Part shown: positions 35,501 to 43,610 of the stretch, one piece after another
How the letters are laid out: the number at the start of each line of letters is the position of its first letter
Position numbering within the stretch: the first letter of the stretch is position 1
Assembly (NCBI GenBank): GCA_028871195.1
Contig: JAGWNT010000007.1
Coordinates: forward strand, 1 to 64,000
Direction of reading: 5' to 3'
Length of the DNA stretch: 64,000 bases
Source: REEB85 sp018971455
GTDB lineage: Bacteria > Pseudomonadota > Alphaproteobacteria > Acetobacterales > Acetobacteraceae
The notes under the pieces: generated by a model
What the model was told of the DNA's origin: nothing
Seen by the model: the letters and a program-made list of their open reading frames with translations, nothing else
Database searches by the model: none
Position numbers and translations under genes: made by a program

Positions 35501-37679
35501 TGGTGGCCGCGCGCACGGCGTGGCCCGAGGGATCGTTCACCGCGACATCGATCTCGGCCTGCAGCGCCTGCGTGGTGTCCGGCGCGCGGGCGAGCGTGAC
35601 GGCGAGCCGGCTATGGCCCTGCGCATCGGTATCAGGCAGCGCGAGGTCGATGGCGTCGGGCGCGAAGGCCTCGCCCTGCAGACCGAAATGATAGGCGGCG
35701 AGGCGGGGGAAAGGCTGCCTGTCGATCGCAAGATGCAGGCTGGCCTTGCCGGACAGACCGGCGCCGGGCGCGCCATAGAGATAGCGCACCGCCACCGGCA
35801 GGCTCGTGGCCTGGCCGGGGACGATGGCGGGCGGATTGGGGCCGAGATCAACGGCGAGGCGATCGGGCACGAAGGCATCGACGCGGAAGCTCGCCTGGCC
35901 GATCGGCGGGGCCGCGGGATCGGCGCGCAGCTCGATCGACCACATGCCGGCGGCGGCGCCGGCCGACAGCGTCACCGGCAGATGGATCGCCGAATCCGGG
36001 CCGCGCGGCGGGACGGTCTTGAGGAACACCTGGCCGTTCGGCCGCAGCACGCGCAGCTCGGTGGGGATGTCGGCCGGATTGCCGGCGGCGTCGCGCAGCA
36101 GCGCCATCACCTGCACGGTCTCGCCGGGGCGATAGATGCCGCGATCGAGCCAGACGAAGGCGTCGAGCGGGCCGGGATCGGGACGGCCGGCCACGCCGCG
36201 ATCGGCGAGGTCGAACGCCGCGGCGGTGAGATCGATGGTGGCGAAATCGCCGTCCTGGGCGAAGGCCTGCACGGCGAGCGGGGAAAGCGGCCCGTCGCCG
36301 TGCAGGAGCGACACCGGGAAATGCGCGACGCCGTCCGCATCCGTCGTGGCGGTGCCGAGAATGTCGTTGTTGCGGGCCAGCAGGTCGAGGCGCACGGCGG
36401 CGCGCGGCAGCGCATCGGCATAGCTGCGCAGCTGCACCGTGAGCCCGTCGCTGCCGCGCCAAACGGTGGGGGCGAGATCGGTGCGCAGGATGATCTGCAC
36501 GGCCGAGGTGCTGTCCGCGTTGGTGCCGTCGCCGGGGGTGGCGACGAGGGCATAGAGGCCGGGGCCGGCGGTGGTCAGCGCCGGTGGAAAGGGCAGTGCC
36601 GTATGGGCCGGCTGGTTCGCGGTCCAGACGGGAATGGCGGCGCTGCCCTGCCAGACCACGCTGCCGTGCTGGTCGGCGAGGTTGTTGGCTGTCCAGGCCT
36701 CCATCGGCTGGGTCAGCCGGTTGTTGCGCAGCACCGCCGCGATGCTGCGCTCGCTGAGGCGGATCAGGGTGAGCTTGACCGCCGAGAGGTTGGTGGTGGT
36801 CATCGTCGCCGCCGCCGCCTGGCCGCGCGGCAGCACGAACAGGCGGGTATCGAAGAGGATGCGCGGCGCGCGGTTGGGCATGGCGACGGCCAAGGTGGTG
36901 GCCTTGTGCAGGGCGATGTCGCCGTCGCCGGGCAGCCCGGCGCGCAGCGTGACGCGGGTGGTGGCGCCGGAGGGCAGGCCGGAGATGCAGAGCTGGCCGG
37001 CCTCGCGCGTCACCGCCGCGTCGGGCACGGCGGGCGCCAGGCTCACCCAGTCCTGGGCGACGAAATCGCCGCGCCGGGTGAGCGGCGTGTAGAAGCCGAT
37101 GCAGGCGCGCGGCGGATCGGCCTCGCCCTCGGTGCGCACGCGGCGGACCAGAAGCCCGGCACTCTGCTCGGCCGCGGCGAGGCGCTGCTGATACGCCGCG
37201 TTGGCGGGCACCAACGCGGCCAGGGCGGCGAGGACGGTGATCTCCTGGGCCGGGCGGTCCATGCCGTGCAGCACGTCCGCCATAAGCAGCAGCGCGCCCA
37301 CCTGCTGCGGCCCCTCGCGGGTGGCGGCGTATTCCTGCCAGGCGGCAAGCAGGGCGGTGCGCGGATCGGGCGGCGTGCGGCGCATCAGGGCGGTGGCCAG
37401 CTGGTGCCACAGATCGGCGCTGGGCTCGCCGAGGCCGATGCGCGCCTCGAGCGCCGGCACCGCGGCGGTCCAGTCGCCCCGGCCGATCGCCGCGCTGGCC
37501 CGTTGGTCGGCGGCGATGCGGGCCTGCGGCGTGCCGCCGGCGGGAAAGCTGGCGGTGAGGCGGCGCTGAAAGAGGCGGGCATCGCTGGCGATGCCGGGCA
37601 GATCAAGGCTGGCCGCCAATGCCGGCATGGCCGCGCAGCCCAGCGCCATCAGGCAAAATACGAGTGCCGCGCGCCGCAT
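32568..37679 (-). CDS. Bacterial alpha-2-macroglobulin (YfhM-like)
   Basis: 1703 aa with an N-terminal signal sequence (AALVFCLMALGC, with Cys15 a possible lipid site, then PALAA). Long beta-rich MG domains are followed by the thioester motif SCLEQ with Cys1271 and Gln1274 intact, then an alpha-helical toroid. Such proteins are thought to trap proteases in the periplasm and protect the cell when the wall is breached, alongside PBP1C, whose gene overlaps this one. The terminal region is complete. No frameshift seen. Confidence 0.93.
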   Translation of the reverse strand: MRRAALVFCLMALGCAAMPALAASLDLPGIASDARLFQRRLTASFPAGGTPQARIAADQRASAAIGRGDWTAAVPALEARIGLGEPSADLWHQLATALMRRTPPDPRTALLAAWQEYAATREGPQQVGALLLMADVLHGMDRPAQEITVLAALAALVPANAAYQQRLAAAEQSAGLLVRRVRTEGEADPPRACIGFYTPLTRRGDFVAQDWVSLAPAVPDAAVTREAGQLCISGLPSGATTRVTLRAGLPGDGDIALHKATTLAVAMPNRAPRILFDTRLFVLPRGQAAAATMTTTNLSAVKLTLIRLSERSIAAVLRNNRLTQPMEAWTANNLADQHGSVVWQGSAAIPVWTANQPAHTALPFPPALTTAGPGLYALVATPGDGTNADSTSAVQIILRTDLAPTVWRGSDGLTVQLRSYADALPRAAVRLDLLARNNDILGTATTDADGVAHFPVSLLHGDGPLSPLAVQAFAQDGDFATIDLTAAAFDLADRGVAGRPDPGPLDAFVWLDRGIYRPGETVQVMALLRDAAGNPADIPTELRVLRPNGQVFLKTVPPRGPDSAIHLPVTLSAGAAAGMWSIELRADPAAPPIGQASFRVDAFVPDRLAVDLGPNPPAIVPGQATSLPVAVRYLYGAPGAGLSGKASLHLAIDRQPFPRLAAYHFGLQGEAFAPDAIDLALPDTDAQGHSRLAVTLARAPDTTQALQAEIDVAVNDPSGHAVRAATTMPVRGANPFIGIRPAFAGGAVDAGTEAAFDILAVHPDGTPMAMAAKLRLVRERPDWHVVMDGRLARYETVWRDEPLETRDIAIPADGVLHFARKLEFGRYRLEIAQTGGMAITSYRFRSGWAGADSPDVPDRVDVSADRQLVPVGQNVTIHIAPPFAGQATVLVLTDRVISRRNLAVPAGGADLQVPVEASWGPGAYVAVHVFRGESDAAKPGHPARAIGLVWVGVDPGARKLAMGIDVPDHVLPRAAARIAVRTAPGAWVSLAAVDEGILRLTHFVSPDPTAHFLGRRRLGIDIRDDWGRLIAAAQGGSTLLRQGGDEGAFSLPEIPQQTVTLFSPPVQAGPDGQALITLPLPDFNGQVRLMAVSWLGTRIGAANTDLVVRDRLIAEPLLPRFLAPGDATRLAVLLHDLDLPKGEMAASITLGGPLALEGPNRLAATLAPGGQALETTTLRATGAGRGTIALDVTGPDGFHITRHTAILVRSSRAPLALLSGGALAPGAQVPLVPAADRFLPGTWRATATFGAPVRYDAGALVQALADYPLSCLEQATSRGLPLAMLPDGAVAGPQRAARLAAAVASVLDRQRFDGGFALWTANGEAEPWLSAYATDFLLRARDAGAPVPAQALTDAVKFLTDAASDPGDKPADRAAQAYRLYVLARAGHGLPGAARVLAEHIADMPTPLAKAQLGAALALAHDRPRAEAAFAAALAAPARGWWPADYGTALRDQAAIAVLLKESGLLADRLAHLVAALPGADLAPDGLNTQEQAWAAAAAAALGRAGAPVRVAVDGHALAAAPLLSLALAGPATAHNLGTQPVWQSVAITGVPREAPPAARRLMRVSRQFETLDGAPLALDALHQNTVFVLVLDAHAEDGQAHRAMLMQGLPAGWEIASRMAAGPVPGMAWLGKLSQTEAEPAADDRFAAVATVPANGAGIHLAVRLRAVTPGDYALPGASVADMYRPALYARQAEGRVTVLPP

Positions 37680-37721
37680 CGCTCTCTCCTGGATTCGATG
37701 CCGGAGTGTAGGCGCGATCGG

Positions 37722-38468
37722 CTAGCCGGTGGTGTCCAAATCGTTGCTCATCGCCTCGGTGACGCGCACCGCCAGCGCCTCCAGCTCCGGGTCGGCGATC
37801 CCCATGGCGCGCAATCCGTCGCGGGTCTGGAACAGGTAATCGGCGCCCGAGCCCAGCATGCCGCGGGCGGTGGCGAGCCGGCGCACGATTTCGTGTTCCG
37901 AGAGATCGCCCGCATAGGCCGGGCCGTCGGGGTTGATGGTGAAGGCGATGGCGCGGCCGAGCGGCGCGCCATCGGGCGTTTCGACATCGACCCAGCGCGG
38001 AACATAGCCGCTGGCGATCATTTCGCGGCGCCACAGAAGGTCGAGTTCCTGGGCGATGTCGCCCTCGGCGACGCGCAGCACCGCGCCGGCGCAGGAGCCG
38101 CCCGGCCGCAGGCCGAGCATGAGCCCCGGCTTCTCCGGCGTGCCGCGCCCGGATTTGACCGAGAGGCAGAAGGCGCGGTGCCAGCCGAGCACGCGCGCGA
38201 TGCGCCGCTCGGCGACATGGATGGCGGGGTTCCAGATCAGGCTGCCATAGGCGAAGACCCAGACGCCCGCACGGTCTTCGGCATCCTGCCGGGGGCGGGC
38301 GGCGAGGATGGCGGCGAGCGAGGCGGCGCGCTCCTCGTCGCTGAGCAGCCGCAGCCCGGGATTGGAGCGGGCGACCAGCGCCGGAAATCCGCCGCTCAGC
38401 AGCAGCTCGCGCGTCAGGCCCGGCCGTGCCTCTTTGGTCGGGCCGCCCACCCCGTCAGTGCTTGGCAA
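37722..38468 (-). CDS. ChaC-like gamma-glutamylcyclotransferase
   Basis: 248 aa. The nucleotide-fold motif WVFAYGSLIWNPAIH near residues 70-85 and the later GLMLGLRPGGSCAGAVLRV are typical of ChaC, which cleaves glutathione to 5-oxoproline and Cys-Gly. The start is uncertain: the TTG at 38468 overlaps the mscL stop by 14 bases, while a GTG at 38450 would give a protein 6 residues shorter. Co-transcribed with mscL. Confidence 0.87.
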   Translation of the reverse strand: MPSTDGVGGPTKEARPGLTRELLLSGGFPALVARSNPGLRLLSDEERAASLAAILAARPRQDAEDRAGVWVFAYGSLIWNPAIHVAERRIARVLGWHRAFCLSVKSGRGTPEKPGLMLGLRPGGSCAGAVLRVAEGDIAQELDLLWRREMIASGYVPRWVDVETPDGAPLGRAIAFTINPDGPAYAGDLSEHEIVRRLATARGMLGSGADYLFQTRDGLRAMGIADPELEALAVRVTEAMSNDLDTTG

Positions 38469-38898
38469 GCAGGTCGCGGATCTCCTCGAGCAGCGTTTCC
38501 GAACGCGGCGGCGGCGGCGGGGCGGCCGGCTCCTCGGCCTGCTTGCGCTGCAGGACGCTCAGCCCCTTGACCAGCCAGAACACGGCGAAGGCGACGATCA
38601 GGAACTGGATGACCGCGTTGATGAACACGCCGACATTCAGCGTGACCGCGCCGGCCGCCTTGGCGGCCTCCAGCGTCGCCACGTGGGGTCCCTTCAGGGT
38701 GATGAAGATATTGCTGAAATCGATGCCGCCGAGCAGCAGGCCGATCAGCGGATTGAACAGATCCTTCACCAGGCTGGCGACGATGCCGGTGAAGGCGGCG
38801 CCGATAATGATGCCGACCGCCAGATCGACCACATTGCCGCGCATGATGAAAGCCTGGAAATCCTGCACCCAGCTCGGGCGCTTCAGCGGAATCGGCAT
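38455..38898 (-). CDS. mscL: Large-conductance mechanosensitive channel
   Basis: 147 aa. The N-terminal helix and first membrane span (FQAFIMRGNVVDLAVGIIIG, then AAFTGIVASLVKDLFNP) and the second span (FINAVIQFLIVAFAVFWLVK) are characteristic of MscL, the pentameric channel that opens under hypo-osmotic stress. A cytoplasmic Pro-rich linker and the C-terminal helix LEEIRDLLAKH complete it. GGGGGAG precedes the ATG. Its 3' end overlaps the ChaC gene. Confidence 0.97.
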   Translation of the reverse strand: MPIPLKRPSWVQDFQAFIMRGNVVDLAVGIIIGAAFTGIVASLVKDLFNPLIGLLLGGIDFSNIFITLKGPHVATLEAAKAAGAVTLNVGVFINAVIQFLIVAFAVFWLVKGLSVLQRKQAEEPAAPPPPPRSETLLEEIRDLLAKH

Positions 38899-38928
38899 GG
38901 CATTGCTCCCCCAGGGATTGTTCGTCTT

Positions 38929-39861
38929 CTATAACTGATCACGAGCCGCCCGCGCCACCTCGTCGGTGGTGGCGCGCCACAGGCCGGGCAGACCGAGCAC
39001 GCCCGCCAGCGCCTCGCCGAGGTAGCGGATGCGGTGCGCCTGCCCGGCGATCCAGGGGTGCAGGGTGAGATTGAACGCGGCCCCACCCTCGGCGTGCAGC
39101 ACGACGGCCGCCTCGGCGACGCCGCGCGCCCAGACCGCCGGTGCCACGCGCCGCAGCCACATGCATTCGAGGTCGTTCCACTCGCTGTGCGCCGGGAGGG
39201 AGATGAGCGGGCCGGGTTTGCCGGCGGCCGTGTTCAGCAGATAGGGCCGGTCGTCGTTGCTCCAGTCGGTCGTGTAGGCGAAGCCGCTCGCGGCGAGCAG
39301 GCCGGGGGTGCGGGCGCTCTCATTGAAATCCTGGCCGCACCAGCCGGCGGGGTGCTGCCCGGTGGCGCGCTGCACCGCATCGCGGCTCTCGGCGATGAAG
39401 GCGGCCTCCTCGGCGGCACTCATCCGGCTGGTGATACGGCGTGTGGCATGTGTGCCGTGGGCGAGGAACGCGGCGCCGCGCCGCGCGCACTCATCGACCA
39501 GTTCCGGGTAGCGGCGGGCGGCGGCGGCGCCGAGGGCCACGCTGGGCACCACGGCGAAGCGGTCGAGCATGTCGAGCACGCGGAAGATGCCGACGCGGTT
39601 GCCGTATTCGCGCTGGCTCCAGGTCAGCCAGTCCGGGCGGAAATTGCCGAGGGGGGACACCACGCGCGGGTCCCGGCTCGCCTCGGCCGGCGGGTCGAGC
39701 TCCCAGTAATCGAGCATCAGGGTGACGGTGACGGCCATGCGGGCGCCGCCGGGCCAGGCGAGGCGCGGGCTTTCGGCCAGAGTGCGGAAGGGGTACAGCT
39801 CATGGTCCATGCCCGGGCGGCGGGTTTCGCCGACCGGAGGCGTGTTCGACGGCTCAGCCAT
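38929..39861 (-). CDS. Polysaccharide deacetylase-family protein (copy 1)
   Basis: 310 aa, NodB-fold protein of the PuuE/allantoinase-like type: WPGGARMAVTVTLMLDYWEL at the N-terminus, REYGNRVGIFRVLDML, and the His-containing AHGTHATRRITSRMS and LTLHPWIAGQAHRIRYL. The classical TFDD motif is absent. It probably hydrolyses a C-N bond in a small molecule rather than a polysaccharide; substrate unknown. It overlaps copy 2 by 8 bases, so the two are expressed together. Its C-terminal half has diverged most from copy 2. Confidence 0.82.
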   Translation of the reverse strand: MAEPSNTPPVGETRRPGMDHELYPFRTLAESPRLAWPGGARMAVTVTLMLDYWELDPPAEASRDPRVVSPLGNFRPDWLTWSQREYGNRVGIFRVLDMLDRFAVVPSVALGAAAARRYPELVDECARRGAAFLAHGTHATRRITSRMSAAEEAAFIAESRDAVQRATGQHPAGWCGQDFNESARTPGLLAASGFAYTTDWSNDDRPYLLNTAAGKPGPLISLPAHSEWNDLECMWLRRVAPAVWARGVAEAAVVLHAEGGAAFNLTLHPWIAGQAHRIRYLGEALAGVLGLPGLWRATTDEVARAARDQL

Positions 39862-40795
39862 GGCCGGCCCCTCCCTCTCCAGGCGCGCCGGAAGGCGTTG
39901 CGCGGGCGGCGAGATGGGCGCCGAGCGCCGCCGCGTGCTCGGCGCGGTAATGGTCGGCGATCTCGGCGGCGGTGGCGCACCACACGCCCGGATGCGAGAG
40001 GATATACTCCATCACCCGCTGGAAGCCGCGGATGCGGTGCGGCTGGCCGATCCAGAAAGGGTGCAGGGCGATGCACATCACCCGGCCCTGCACCGCGCCC
40101 TCGGCATAGACGGTGTCGAAATGGTCACGGATCTGCTGGGCGAAGGCGTCGATCTCCTCGCCGCGCCGCCACAGGATCACATCATTGAGGTCGACCGTGT
40201 AGGGAACCGTGATGAGGTCGCCGGTGCGGGTGCGCACCGGAAAAGGCTGGTCGTCGTGATAGAGGTCGCACGTGTAGTCGAAGCCGGCTTCGGCGGCGAG
40301 GTCGAAGGTACGGTGGGTGTTGGTGATGGCCGGACTGAACCAGCCGCGCTGCTCGCGGCCGGTGAGCGCGCGGTGGATGGCGCGGCTCTCCTGCATCGCC
40401 GCGCGTTCCTCGGCCTCGGTGAAGTCCCAGTGATAGCGCGTGTTGTAGATGCCGTGGGACATCAGTTCCCAGCCGCGATTCTCCATCGCCTCCAGGATCG
40501 CCGGGTAGTGCTGGATGACCGCCATGGACAGGCTGACCGTGCAGCGCAGGCCGAGCGCGTCGGTCGCCTCGAACAGCCGCCACAGGCCGACGCGGTTGCC
40601 ATAATCGCGGATCGAGTAGCCGAGCACGTCGGGGTGCGGGCTGCGCGGCCACGGGTCGCGCGTGCGGACGAATTTGGGCAGGAATTCGTAATGTTCGATG
40701 TTGGGGCAGACCCATAGCGCGACGCGGGCACCGCCCGGCCAGGACAGGCGCGGACGATGCAGAATGGGCGAATAGGCGATGATGTCGCGCTCCAA
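39854..40795 (-). CDS. Polysaccharide deacetylase-family protein (copy 2)
   Basis: 313 aa from the TTG at 40795, preferred because GGAGG lies five bases upstream; a TTG at 40825 would add 10 residues. It shares WPGGAR, R(D/E)YGNRVG and the HPFWIGQPHRIRG segment with the downstream copy, plus the His motif LMSHGIYNTRYHWDF. Metal-dependent hydrolase of the allantoinase/cyclic-imide type is the best guess. First gene of this two-gene unit. Confidence 0.8.
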   Translation of the reverse strand: MERDIIAYSPILHRPRLSWPGGARVALWVCPNIEHYEFLPKFVRTRDPWPRSPHPDVLGYSIRDYGNRVGLWRLFEATDALGLRCTVSLSMAVIQHYPAILEAMENRGWELMSHGIYNTRYHWDFTEAEERAAMQESRAIHRALTGREQRGWFSPAITNTHRTFDLAAEAGFDYTCDLYHDDQPFPVRTRTGDLITVPYTVDLNDVILWRRGEEIDAFAQQIRDHFDTVYAEGAVQGRVMCIALHPFWIGQPHRIRGFQRVMEYILSHPGVWCATAAEIADHYRAEHAAALGAHLAARATPSGAPGEGGAGHG

Positions 40796-40881
40796 GGAGG
40801 CCTCCGCACGGTGAGGGGATGGCAAGCCTAGCAGCGCGGCTCCGTGTGGAAAGGGCCGCGGTGGAGGAAGTGAGGAAAATT

Positions 40882-40912
40882 AGCAATTTGCGGGCGATTG
40901 CTGCCATATAGG
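40882..40912 (+). promoter_or_regulatory. Inverted repeat and -10-like box before the small lipoprotein
   Basis: AGCAAT (40882-40887) and its complement ATTGCT (40897-40902) flank a 9-base spacer and are followed by TATAGG (40907-40912). This lies in the gap between divergent genes and may be an operator/promoter; no -35 at proper spacing is clear. Confidence 0.25.
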
Positions 40913-40981
40913 ACGATGTGCCTGCCCCGAGTCGCCAATTCTGGCGGCGAAGGCGGAGGCATGGGGCAGGAGAGGAACGTG

Positions 40982-41230
40982 ATGCGAAATCTGATTCGCC
41001 TGGCCGTTGGCGGTGTGCTGACCCTGCTGGCCGGCTGCGGCAGCAGCAATTTCGACCGTGTTTCCACCGGCGCCGGCACCGGCGCGGCGACCGGGGCAAC
41101 GATCGGGCTGCTCGGCGGGCCCATTGGCGTGGCGGCGGGCGCCTTGATCGGCGCCGGCGCGGGGGCGGTGGTCGGCGGCAGCACGAGCCAGCAGGACATC
41201 AATCTCGGCAAGCCGGTCTGGCGGAACTGA
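40982..41230 (+). CDS. Small glycine-zipper lipoprotein
   Basis: 82 aa. A lipobox LLAGC places the lipidated Cys at residue 19, followed by a Ser/Asn linker and a Gly-rich membrane-interacting stretch (GAGTGAATGATIGLLGG, then GVAAGALIGAGAGAVVGG) of the glycine-zipper type. It should sit in the outer or inner membrane as an envelope protein similar in style to OsmB/SlyB-like lipoproteins; exact role unknown. AGGAGAGGA just upstream supports the ATG at 40982. Confidence 0.8.
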   Translation: MRNLIRLAVGGVLTLLAGCGSSNFDRVSTGAGTGAATGATIGLLGGPIGVAAGALIGAGAGAVVGGSTSQQDINLGKPVWRN

Positions 41231-41249
41231 TCCGCCGGACCTCGCGCGC

Positions 41250-41687
41250 TCAGACGCTGCCGGCGACGTAGGCCTTGAGGCTGTCGACCTCGTGATCCTG
41301 CTGCATGATGCGCGCCTTGACGACGTCGCCGATGCTGACGATGCCGATCAGCGCGCCGTGCTCGTCCAGCACCGGCAGATGGCGGAAGCGCCCGGCGGTC
41401 ATCATCGTCATCGCCTCGCCGACGGTGGTGCGCAGCGTCGCGGTTTTCAGCGCGCGGGTCATCAGCTGGCCGGCGGTCATGTCCAGGGCACGCGTGTCAT
41501 TGGCGGCCAGGGCGTGGACGATGTCACGCTCGCTGACGATGCCGAGAAGCTGCTCGGCGGCGTCCTGCACCACGACCGCGCCGATACGCTTGCCGGACAG
41601 CAATCGCGCCAGCTCGGCCACCGTGGTGGTTGGGCGAACGGAGGCGACGTCGTGGCCTTTGTGCTTGAGGATCGCGGCGACGGTCAT
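41250..41687 (-). CDS. Two-CBS-domain protein
   Basis: 145 aa consisting of a tandem CBS pair and nothing else: the first (about residues 8-62) with GAVVVQDAAEQLLGIVSERD, the second (about 75-130) with HLPVLDEHGALIGIVSIGD. CBS pairs bind adenosine nucleotides and regulate partners. GGGAGGG precedes the ATG at 41687. No partner is evident nearby. Confidence 0.9.
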   Translation of the reverse strand: MTVAAILKHKGHDVASVRPTTTVAELARLLSGKRIGAVVVQDAAEQLLGIVSERDIVHALAANDTRALDMTAGQLMTRALKTATLRTTVGEAMTMMTAGRFRHLPVLDEHGALIGIVSIGDVVKARIMQQDHEVDSLKAYVAGSV

Positions 41688-41813
41688 GATGCCCTCCCGT
41701 GTCGGTGGTCCGGCCGCATGGCCGGTCACAGGCACGGATGATGCGCCCGCGGCGACGCGCGATGCAAAAACTTAGAGTGCGCTGCACAATGAATGGCGCA
41801 GCCGCACCGACGC

Positions 41814-43604
41814 TCACCGCTCGGCGGAGGCAAGCTGGCTGTCCACCAGTGCTGCGAAGCGCCCGCCCTGGGCGAGCAGCGCCGCGAAGCGCCCCTGCTC
41901 GACGACCCGGCCGTCCTCGAACACCAGGATGTGATCGGCCTCGCGCACGGTGGACAGGCGATGGGCGATGATGAAGGTGGTGCGGCCGGCCATCAGCGTC
42001 TTCAGGCTGGCGGCGATGCGGGCCTCGGTGGCGGCGTCAAGGGCGCTGGTGGCCTCGTCGAGGATGAGGATCGGCGGGTCCTTGAGCAGCGCGCGGGCAA
42101 TCGCCAGGCGCTGGCGCTGACCGCCGGACAGGGTGGCGCCGCGTTCGCCCACCAGCGTGTCGTAGCCGGCGCCCTGGCGGAGAATGAACTCCTCGGCGTC
42201 GGCCAGCCTGCACGCTGCGCGCAAGGCCGCGTCGTCAGCCTGCGGACGGCCGATCAGCACGTTGTCGCGGATCGAGCGGTTGAGCAGCAGGCTCTCCTGG
42301 AACACCACGCCGATCGCCGCGCGCAGGCTGTCGCGCGACACCGCGCGCAGATCCTGCCCGTCGATGCGGATGGCGCCACGATCGGGGTCCCACATGCGTT
42401 GCAGCAGCGCCATCGCCGTCGTCTTGCCGGCGCCGGTCGGTCCGACCAGGGCGACGACCTGGCCGCGCGCCGCCGCGAACGAGATGCCGCGCAGCACTGG
42501 CGGGTTGGCCGGCACGAGGGTTCCGTCGGTCGGATAGGCGCCGTCGGGGTAGGCGCCGGCCGGATAGGAAAACCGCACATCCTCGAACGCCACCGCGCCC
42601 GCCGTCACCCGCAGGGGCGGGGCGTGCGGCATCTCCGGCACCGTGTCCGCGGCATCGAGCACGGCGAAGAAATCACCGATGGCGGGGACATCGAGACTGA
42701 GGCGGGTGATGAAGTTCATCGCCCCCTCCAGACGGCCGATCAGCAGGGTCGCGAAACCCATGAAACTGACGATGTCGCCGATCTGCGCCTGTCCCGAGCC
42801 GTGCAGCGCCATGCCGGCGACGACGAGGGTGATGACCGCGATGGTGCTCGCCGCGCGCGTCGCAACGTTAAGCAGGGCCCACCAGGTGAGCACGGGGAAC
42901 TGGTGAGCGATCACCTGCTCCACCATGCCGGCGAACAGCCGTGCCTCGGCGGCGACGCGGCCGAAGGACTGCACGACGACGACATTGGCCAGCGCATCCT
43001 GCGCGCTGCCGGCCAGGCGCGTCTGCCAGCCCTGCGCGCGCGCCTGCCCGCCCTGGGCGCGCCGGACGACGATCAGCGTGAGGACGGCAAACACGACCAC
43101 CAGCCCGACCAGCACGAGGGCGAGCCGCCAGTTCAGCAGCAGGGTCAGCGGCAGCAGCACGAGCAGGGCGGTGAAGCTCGCCAGCTGATCGCGGAAGAGA
43201 AAGAGCCAGAGCCAGAACATCGCGTCCGCGCCGCCGAACATGGTCTTCATAAGGCGACCGGACTGGGTGTGGCCGTGAAAGGCCTGCGGCAGGCTCAGCG
43301 CATGCTCGAAAAACCCGCGCATGGCCTCGAGCCGGCTGCGATGGGCGAGCCGCTCGGCGCGCAGCGCGGTGGCGATGCCGAGGCCGATGCCGCAGGCGGC
43401 AATGCCGGCCCATAACGCGAGCAGACGGGCCGCGCCGCCGCCCGCGCGCGGGCCGGCGAGCAGCTCGATCACGCGCCCGAAGATCAGGGGATCGGCGAAC
43501 TGGAGCACCGCGACGGCGATGTTGGCGAGCAGCAGAAGGATTGCCGTGCGCCGGTTCCGGTCGATCGTGGCGATGGCGCGGGCATAGACGGTCCAGGCCC
43601 GCAT
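41814..43604 (-). CDS. ABC exporter, NdvA/ChvA-like (fused permease-ATPase)
   Basis: 596 aa half-transporter: six membrane spans in residues 20-300, then an ATPase domain with GPTGAGKTT, LSGGQRQRLAIARALL, ILDEATSALD and the H-loop in IIAHRLSTV. The overall resemblance, including the N-terminal YARAIATIDRNRR, is to cyclic beta-1,2-glucan exporters. At about residues 349-363, before Walker A, it carries an unusual YPAGA-YPDGA-YPTDG repeat. Substrate is inferred only. pdxY lies immediately upstream. Confidence 0.87.
   Translation of the reverse strand: MRAWTVYARAIATIDRNRRTAILLLLANIAVAVLQFADPLIFGRVIELLAGPRAGGGAARLLALWAGIAACGIGLGIATALRAERLAHRSRLEAMRGFFEHALSLPQAFHGHTQSGRLMKTMFGGADAMFWLWLFLFRDQLASFTALLVLLPLTLLLNWRLALVLVGLVVVFAVLTLIVVRRAQGGQARAQGWQTRLAGSAQDALANVVVVQSFGRVAAEARLFAGMVEQVIAHQFPVLTWWALLNVATRAASTIAVITLVVAGMALHGSGQAQIGDIVSFMGFATLLIGRLEGAMNFITRLSLDVPAIGDFFAVLDAADTVPEMPHAPPLRVTAGAVAFEDVRFSYPAGAYPDGAYPTDGTLVPANPPVLRGISFAAARGQVVALVGPTGAGKTTAMALLQRMWDPDRGAIRIDGQDLRAVSRDSLRAAIGVVFQESLLLNRSIRDNVLIGRPQADDAALRAACRLADAEEFILRQGAGYDTLVGERGATLSGGQRQRLAIARALLKDPPILILDEATSALDAATEARIAASLKTLMAGRTTFIIAHRLSTVREADHILVFEDGRVVEQGRFAALLAQGGRFAALVDSQLASAER
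42532..42568 (-). repeat. 15-base imperfect tandem repeat inside the exporter gene
   Basis: About two and a half units containing TAGGCGCCG encode the in-frame YPAGA/YPDGA/YPTDG stretch just before the ATP-binding motif. Copies differ at several bases. Confidence 0.6.
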
Positions 43605-43610
43605 GGGCGG

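Noticed and set aside
34647..38570. 1307-codon plus-strand open frame
   Set aside because: It is exactly antisense to the alpha-2-macroglobulin, ChaC and MscL genes. Its Arg/Gly/His-rich composition is the usual high-GC shadow pattern, with no domain.
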